From Rhynchosporium graminicola (Eukaryota; Ascomycota; Leotiomycetes; Helotiales; Ploettnerulaceae): 64,000 nt of DNA. The number at the start of each line of letters is the position of its first letter. The stretch's first letter is position 1. The notes beneath the pieces are model-generated. The model searched no databases. It was not told where the DNA came from and worked only from the letters and a program-made list of their open reading frames with translations. Below are positions 58,075 to 64,000 of this stretch, one piece after another. Location: positions 434,001-498,000 of the forward strand of contig FJUW01000002.1 of assembly GCA_900074885.1 (NCBI GenBank). The letters are read 5' to 3'. Made by a program: the position numbers and the translations under genes.

Positions 58075-59337
58075 ATGTCGTCTTTCACCAACCTAATCTA
58101 CTCCGACACGGAGCAAACAGAGATCAACCAATGGCTCACCACCTCCGACCGCCTCAAGTCCACTGCTGGAACCAAAGATCAGAAACCTCTCCTAGACACT
58201 CTTAATGCTCACCTCGCCTCTCGCACTACTCTTCTTGGTGCCAAACCATCCAAAGCAGACATTGCACTCTACGAATCTCTCGCACCACAAGTCTTCTCCT
58301 GGACCGCCGAGCAACGAACTGGTGAACATGGCCACCCCAACATTGTCCGCCATTTGGACTTTGTGCAGAACTCGCCAGTGTTTGCGCTAGCTGTTGCCGC
58401 GGATAAGAAGATCACGGTCGATGCGGAGGAGATTCTTTATGTGAAGCCGCCGGTTGATGCCAAGGCCGAGAAGGAACGTTTGAAGAAGGAGAAAGCTGCA
58501 GCTGCTGCCGCGGCTGCTGGTGGTGAGACTGTCCTCGCGGATCGTACAAATGAGAAGAAGGATAAGAGTGTGAGTGAAAACATTGTGGAGAAGGTTGAGG
58601 AGGTTAAGGTTGCTGTGGTAGCTGCTGTTGCTGGAAACGGGACTGCTCAGCCAGAACAACAACAGAAGAAGAAAGAGAAGAAGGAGAAAGCACCTAAGCC
58701 ACAAAAAGCCCCTGCTGTCGCTGCTCCACTTTCACCAAGTCTGATCGATCTACGTGTTGGACATATCCTGAAGGCGATCAAGCACCCAGAAGCCGACTCT
58801 CTGTTTGTGTCTACGATTGCTATGGGCGACAAGGCTGGTACGGATGATACTTCTGAGTATGAAGGACAGGTCGTCCGAACTGTGTGCTCAGGTTTGAACG
58901 GTCTCGTCCCGCTGGAGGAGATGCAAGGCCGTAAGGTGGTTGTTGTTGCAAACTTGAAGCCTGTTAAGATGCGTGGAATCAAGTCTTGCGCCATGGTTCT
59001 GGCGGCTTCTCCTCGCCTCAAGGAGGGCGAAGAAGATAATCATGCTGGACCGGTCGAGTTGGTTACACCACCTTCTGATGCTCCAGCTGGTGAGCGTGTG
59101 TACTTTGAGGGCTGGCAAGGCGAGCCTGAGGGCCAGCTCAATCCCAAGAAAAAGCAATTCGAGGCCATCCAGCCTGGATTCACAACTACGAGTGATCTTG
59201 GGGTGGCTTTTGATGCTAGTGTTGTCAAGGAGATGAGTAAGGAGGGCGAGGAACCAAAGGCTGGCCTCGGAAAGCTGGTCACTGCAAGTGGTGGTATTTG
59301 CAAAGTCAAGAGCTTGACAAATGGTATCGTTCGGTAA
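58075..59337 (+). CDS. ARC1: Arc1-type tRNA-binding cofactor of aminoacyl-tRNA synthetases
   Basis: Encodes 420 aa. In yeast Arc1 holds methionyl- and glutamyl-tRNA synthetases together and presents tRNA to them. The N-terminal GST-C-like domain (about residues 1-110, including TLLGAKPSKADIALYESLAP) docks the synthetases. A Lys/Ala/Glu-rich linker with the KKKEKKEKAPKPQKAPA stretch follows. The C-terminal EMAPII-like OB fold runs from SPSLIDLRVGHILKAIKHPE to the end, with RTVCSGLNGLVPLEEMQGR, ANLKPVKMRGIKSCAMVLAA and the terminal GGICKVKSLTNGIVR. I chose the ATG at 58075 (MSSFTNLI); an upstream in-frame ATG at 58027 would add MLPRALRLTPRIHHRI, which looks like a mitochondrial presequence. No intron. 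Confidence 0.93.
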   Translation: MSSFTNLIYSDTEQTEINQWLTTSDRLKSTAGTKDQKPLLDTLNAHLASRTTLLGAKPSKADIALYESLAPQVFSWTAEQRTGEHGHPNIVRHLDFVQNSPVFALAVAADKKITVDAEEILYVKPPVDAKAEKERLKKEKAAAAAAAAGGETVLADRTNEKKDKSVSENIVEKVEEVKVAVVAAVAGNGTAQPEQQQKKKEKKEKAPKPQKAPAVAAPLSPSLIDLRVGHILKAIKHPEADSLFVSTIAMGDKAGTDDTSEYEGQVVRTVCSGLNGLVPLEEMQGRKVVVVANLKPVKMRGIKSCAMVLAASPRLKEGEEDNHAGPVELVTPPSDAPAGERVYFEGWQGEPEGQLNPKKKQFEAIQPGFTTTSDLGVAFDASVVKEMSKEGEEPKAGLGKLVTASGGICKVKSLTNGIVR

Positions 59338-59841
59338 ATGAGGGACATACATTTGTGTAGATGAATGGCAAAAATTGCTCTCATGTCGTGGTTTCACGTC
59401 TAGCATCATAACGAATATACCAATCACATGATGCTATCACGATCTTGGGATAACACATACATGTTTCCTTCACAAATAGGTGACATTTATACTGGCGTTA
59501 TCAAGTCCTTCGGGACCTAATTGAAATCGAACATTCGATATTGAGTTGTGAAGGCTGGGTTATAATTTTGTACGAAGCAAGAGCTTGCCCGCAAAACAGC
59601 TACATCCACAGGGTGTTTCATTATAAAGACTCAAAATATGACAAGACATTTCTTAAATGACAATTTGGAATCCTTGGATTATGTGATGACTTGTCCAAGT
59701 GGTAATTTTGGATGTTGATTTTACCACGAGATTCCGAAATCGGTTCGCCTATGACGAATTTATGAATCTCAATCTGTGTCGATGTAGATTCTTTTGGCCA
59801 CTACCGGAATATAGAATGTAGAAGCTCATCCGCTCTACTGT
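59338..59841. other. Intergenic, convergent 3' ends
   Basis: Between the ARC1 gene and the flavin-binding protein gene, both ending here. Nothing beyond probable untranslated sequence is seen. Confidence 0.4.
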
Positions 59842-60821
59842 CTAAGGCCATAGCTCTTCCTTCTTCCATTCGCCAATAATCTCGGCGTGCTCACCAGCAT
59901 CTTTGGCATCCGGCCCAACGAAGGTATACTTCCATCTTCGAGCCTTTTCAGGATTGGTCAAATCCACCATCTCTACAACCTCGGGCTATACTTTGTGTCA
60001 GCATTTCGCTCGATCTCATCGTGGCATTCGAGCAAAATCGGTGCCATTGGCTAGTGTGCAGCGATGGTAGGAGTGAATAGGTTAGATCTTACCTTGATAA
60101 TGACAACCCTGAAGTTCTTCCTCGCAACCTCATCCTCGTTATCGTCGACTTTCTGACCCAGAGCCAAGCTCTTGTCCGGCGGTGGCACGCCGACCGGTGT
60201 ACCAGGTGCAGGATTTTTGAAACTTCCTCTCATTCCCGGACTCAAATTCCCAAAATGAGCAGTCAATTCCTTCGACCAGCTCCAGGCCTCTTTCCCCTCC
60301 TCCTTGACAATTCTCATCCTCCCTCCAACCTCGCTCTTCACCGTCCTCACACCGCTCGACTCATCACCCTCACCCTCAATATCCCGACCCACAATAAAAG
60401 CCTCCCCCCTGATCCTCCACTGCGTCCCAACATCCTTGATCCAGAAAACCGCCTCGACAGGTCCTCCACCACCACTTCCTTGACTCTGGCTAACCTTCCC
60501 GTGACCAGCCGAGCTTGCGAAGATCTCAGGTACCTTCTCCATCCTGACATCGGTGGTAAGTGTCAACAGTTCGCTCTCGTAAACACGCTCGTTCTGTGGT
60601 GCGGTATTACGCTTGTTCTCTGGGAGTTCGGCCCACATGCCTCTGAAGACGCAGTAGCGTGCTCGTGGGAGGTAGGGTACGGGTGAGTCTTTTGACTGAG
60701 CAGGGTGGAGAGAGGAGAAGACGAATTCTGGAGAGGCCATTTTAGAGACGTGAGATAGGAAGAGAGGACGCCATGGTGCTACACCGACGCTGGTGGCTGG
60801 AGGTGCGGATGTTGTTGACAT
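59842..60821 (-). CDS. Pyridoxamine 5'-phosphate oxidase-like protein, Alr4036 type
   Basis: Encodes 290 aa from exons 60093-60821 and 59842-59985, with a 107-bp intron in phase 0. The split-barrel FMN-binding fold is marked by APWRPLFLSHVS, the RYCVFRGMWAELPEN strand pair, the LTLTTDVRMEKVPEI segment and VEAVFWIKDVGTQWRIRGEA. These belong to the Alr4036 subfamily of pyridoxamine 5'-phosphate oxidase-like proteins, whose reaction is not settled. Large acidic and Gly/Pro-rich inserts separate the core strands. The last exon, starting PEVVEMVDLTNPEKARRWKY, has the expected LTNPEKARRWKY motif and ends at TAG. The ATG at 60821 is the first in the frame; a Met at residue 28 (MASPEFVF) is another option. 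A cytosolic flavoprotein is likely. Confidence 0.9.
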
Positions 60822-61652
60822 GGTGCGGGCGAGGCGCAGGAGTCGGGAATTGGCTGAGGAACCTATGATGAAACACTTTGCAATCCGAATTGTGTCGTTG
60901 TTCCTAGTTCATAAAATAATCAACTCTTTGATTTGATAAAGATTGAATTACTTGAGATGTGAAGGGGTTGTAAGGAGACTGTTTTGTAGGCTCGAGTTCA
61001 GTGATGACGTTTAGACAATCAGGTGCTTTTGTCGCTAATCCGCTAGGCCATATTCCTAGTCTGCGCATTGCAGAATACACATAATTGCAAACACTCAAAG
61101 GAGAAAGTCTACCCGACAGTGACATCTGATGTTCGGATCTAACATTGATACAGAATAAAGGAATTCTCAGTGGTATGATACATGCTTTTATAGAGTTGAG
61201 TCGTGGAGTAAAGATTTAATAATATTTGGTAGTAGCTCTGCTCTCTCCACACATTTCCTCATAACTTTACAATTTTCTGGACATATAAGTACCTACCGGC
61301 AAATTCGAAATGGGGACACTGTGTGCGCAGCTTTATTCCATCTGTTAACTCGCCTTGAAAATTTGGGTACATCGAAATCACGAACTACACAAGCGAACTA
61401 ACCTGATATACCTTACTTTATTCCAAGTCCGCTACGTATATCGATACAAGTAAAGAAGTGCAGTTGGAAAAAAGGCATAAAATATATGGGCCTAAAGGTG
61501 TGCGAACAGAGACAACACGTCCCTGACCTCTGATTGGTCAGAACGAGATGGCGGAGAAGGGGACGACATATTACTTATTGAACATCAACTAAGGATAAGA
61601 CAACATCGCCACAACTAACAGCCATCTATGATCCTGAGGTTACTGTTGGAAC
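60822..61652. other. Intergenic
   Basis: Promoter side of the Alr4036-type gene. AT-rich in parts, no gene or repeat recognised; a minus-strand frame at 60904-61125 resembles nothing. Confidence 0.35.
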
Positions 61653-61901
61653 TCATCCACCGTTGCTTGGCGCCAATTGCCTGTATTTTGCAATTGCAAC
61701 ATCGATCCGATTGTTCCAATTGGACTTCTGAGTTTTCGATCCGTCAATCTCCGGCACATTGAAGGTACGTAGATACATATGGTCTCTTCCCGGTACAATA
61801 TATTCACAGTTTCTAGCTCTTATTCTGGGAGCTTCGCTTCTATACCTGTCGAAATAAAAGTTGCCATCCAAATCTTTTTGGAGGTGCGAATATGATCTCA
61901 T
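61653..61901 (-). CDS. Small hypothetical ORF, 82 aa
   Basis: An 82-codon frame with an ordinary soluble-protein composition (balanced charge, aromatic residues, one cysteine), beginning MRSYSHLQKDLDGNFYF. I recognise no family, and it has no signal peptide or membrane segment. Its ATG lies 74 bp from, and divergent to, the ABC transporter start I chose. It may be a real small gene, a terminal exon of a longer one, or chance. Confidence 0.25.
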   Translation of the reverse strand: MRSYSHLQKDLDGNFYFDRYRSEAPRIRARNCEYIVPGRDHMYLRTFNVPEIDGSKTQKSNWNNRIDVAIAKYRQLAPSNGG

Positions 61902-61974
61902 CGCTCACTTCACACTGCCTCTATGTACGACAAAGCTCGTCGTTACCAAAATCCATTTTCGAAAGACGCTCGCG

Positions 61975-64000
61975 ATGACTTCCAAATCTCAGTATATTGT
62001 CAGCACAGTATCGGCGCTTATTTCTAATATCTTCATCTTACTTTTTATTCCAAGACTTTGGAAGCTTCGTGGTTCTCGCTTTAAAATCAGTGCAGATTCG
62101 CGAGGGCTTTCTAAGGCAGTTAGTGTCCTTCTTCTCTTACCTGTCGAATTGTTAATCAAAGTAATCATAGGCTCTTGCGATCCTGCTTTCCTTAGCACTA
62201 CCTTTGTATGGAGTGAAGGTCTCTATAGTTGATCATGAGAAGAATGTACATTTTCTGGTCTCCTTGTTTTCCTCACAAATTGCGGCGCTTGGCCTCGGTC
62301 TGCTTCTACTCCTAGAGAATCAGAGATCTCTCATTCCTTCGGACCTAGCTTCGCTCTACCTAGTCGCAACTATTTCGTGCGATGTTGTCTACATCACTAT
62401 GCCACGAAGCGCTGTCACCTATGCGAGTACCTTACGTCTGGTCAACTTTCGTTGTTTGATGCATTTGACCATCTTATTCTTTCAGAGTTTCTTTACCTAT
62501 TCGGTTGTCGATAAGGGTACTGAGGAGCAATCTCCAGAGGAAGTTCATGGCGTCCTGAGTAGAGTGCTTTTTACATGGATCATTCCAATCCTCTTCTGGG
62601 GATACACGAATGTGCTTGTTGATATAGATCTACAACCCCTCAGCCAAGATATCAAGCCAGACCGTATAAGGTATAAAATGATTCAGGCCTGGTCATCGCG
62701 AGGTGAGTTGCTGTCTTAGCACAATTGATCATCCTCTTCTAACAAGATTAGGCCACCCCGAAACGTATAAATCATTGCCTTTCGCTTTGCTCAAATGTGT
62801 CAAGAGCCATTTTCTTGCCGCCATTTTACCTCGAATGTTTTTGACGATCTTCCGTTACTCACAGCCTATCCTGATTCAACGTTCTATCAGATACATTGCG
62901 TCATATCCTAAGAAAACGAACAGTAGTGATGGCTATTGGCTTCTGGCATCCGCCGTTGGGATCTATACCGGTCTTGCGGTAAGACTTGATCCTGACTCCG
63001 GCCAATGTAGCTAAAGAATGCTTGTAGATCTCAACTTCTATTTATGGAAACTGCGTCAACAGACTGGAGCTAGCAACCAAAAGTGCCCTTGTAGGACTCA
63101 TTCATGACCACACCATGAGTCTACCAAGTGTATCTTATGATGACGGGGAAGCTACTACGCTCATGAGTACTGATGCAGATGGCCTCGTGGATATTGGGAC
63201 CATAGTTCATGAAACATGGGCGCAAGTCATGGAGGTTATAATTGGTATGATTCTGTTAGCAAGTGAAGTCGGTTGGATCTGGCCCCTTCTGCTCGTGTTG
63301 ATATACTGTAAGTTCTCTTCATTGGCACGCACATTTTCCGGCGCTCAATTATACAGTATGCTCACACATGAGTCGATTTGTTGCAAAACGTCTGCGGCCT
63401 TTCCAAAAGGAGTGGAACAACACAACGCAAAGTCGCATAGCCGCCACAGCTTCCATGTTAGGCTCAATGAAGGTCATAAAAATGCTCGGATTCCAGCATA
63501 GTCTTACACGTTGCATTGGAGACCTACGAAATCAGGAGCTCCGTGCAGCTGCGAAATTGAGATGGGTCATGGTATTGTACAATGCATCTGGTCTGTTCCC
63601 AAATTTCGTATTGCAACACTCATTTCTGCCTTTTCTTTGTCTCCCTATCTTGATAAGCTAACTTTTGGTAGCCAATGCGCTTGGAATCTTCTCTCCAGCT
63701 ATCACATTGGTCATCTTTGCCGTGATGTCAAAAGCACAGGGTCATAGTCTCGACACAGAGAGTGCATTCACCACCATGGCCATCCTTAGTATGGTAACGC
63801 ACCCTGCAAACATGGTGATGACTATAGTACCCCGGGCAATAGCTGCTTTTGCGGGATTTGACAGAATCCAAACCTTTATACTCCGACCATCATTACGAGA
63901 TACTCGCGAAAGATTGCCAGAATCAACCGCATACAAATCGTACCGGAACTCAACATCGGTTGACACAAGAAGTCCGAAACCCGCTATTCGTGTCGATCAA
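61975..64000 (+). CDS. ABC transporter, ABCC/MRP subfamily (partial, 3' part off window)
   Basis: Covers the N-terminal membrane region of a full-size multidrug-resistance-associated-type exporter. My exons are 61975-62118, 62171-62702, 62752-62978, 63028-63307, 63357-63590 and 63672 onward. TMD0 contains IVSTVSALISNIFILLFIPR and ALAILLSLALPLYGVKVS. The L0 linker shows LSRVLFTWIIPILFWGYTN, and the first transporter domain shows the landmark segments KSALVGLIHDHTMSLPS, TLMSTDADGLVDIGTIVHE (intracellular coupling region) and TASMLGSMKVIKMLGF. FAGFDRIQTFILRPSLRDTR then leads toward the first nucleotide-binding domain, which lies past base 64000. The 52-bp first intron is supported by family fit (SRGLSKA joining to ALAILL). 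The start at 61975 is uncertain, as many homologues begin with a longer luminal segment. Substrate unknown; a vacuolar or plasma-membrane location is likely. Confidence 0.88.

Noticed and set aside
1..64000. CRISPR arrays, bacterial operons, ribosome-binding sites, rRNA or tRNA genes
   Set aside because: The DNA is eukaryotic; tandem arrays here lack spacers, and by eye I found no cloverleaf with A and B boxes. A tRNAscan run would be needed to exclude tRNAs firmly.

Overview
The window is nuclear DNA of a filamentous ascomycete (Pezizomycotina). Reasons: short spliceosomal introns of about 50-150 bp with GT..AG ends and CTAAC/CTGAC-like branch sites; Zn2Cys6 transcription factors; an XlnR/Xyr1 orthologue; a multi-exon hybrid histidine kinase; and C-to-T / G-to-A decayed transposon sequence typical of repeat-induced point mutation (RIP). 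A leotiomycete (Helotiales-like) source is my guess, held loosely. I rebuilt gene models by hand from splice signals and checked that exon phases add up.

Layout. 1-1127 (-): secreted GH35 beta-galactosidase, cut by the left edge. 1.1-4.2 kb: AT-rich repeat island with a dead Tc1/mariner transposase and a 404-bp foldback element. 4.2-8.7 kb (-): a 1490-aa protein I cannot assign. 9.3-10.3 kb (-): bZIP regulator. 12.1-18.2 kb: a divergent mitochondrial pair, ATP25-like (-) and RPO41 (+). 19.1-20.1 kb (+): candidate cysteine-rich secreted protein. 20.6-23.0 kb (-): CEF1/CDC5 splicing factor. 25.1-25.9 kb (+): membrane-anchored SRPBCC protein. 26.7-29.7 kb (-): xlnR, preceded by about 7.6 kb without a convincing gene, of which 2.2 kb is packed with short tandem repeats. 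37.4-38.6 kb (+): zinc-free alcohol dehydrogenase/quinone reductase. 39.4-44.6 kb (+): 17-exon hybrid histidine kinase. 45.5-46.6 kb (+): DcpS scavenger decapping enzyme, whose coding end overlaps the convergent GILT-like thiol reductase (46.5-47.5 kb, -). 49.1-52.0 kb (-): Zn2Cys6 factor of NirA/NIT4 type. 52-55.6 kb: gene-free, with a RIP-like AT island. 55.7-57.6 kb (+): MFS transporter. 58.1-59.3 kb (+): Arc1-type tRNA-binding cofactor. 59.8-60.8 kb (-): Alr4036-type flavin-binding protein. 62.0 kb to the right edge (+): ABCC transporter, cut off.

Most genes are housekeeping or regulatory and there is no obvious metabolic cluster. Possible functional links are XlnR with secreted glycosidases such as the GH35 enzyme (not adjacent) and the ATP25/RPO41 pair, both serving mitochondrial gene expression from one shared promoter region. 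The least explained items are the 1490-aa orphan, the foldback element, the cysteine-rich secreted candidate with an in-frame TGA, and the repeat-packed region upstream of xlnR.
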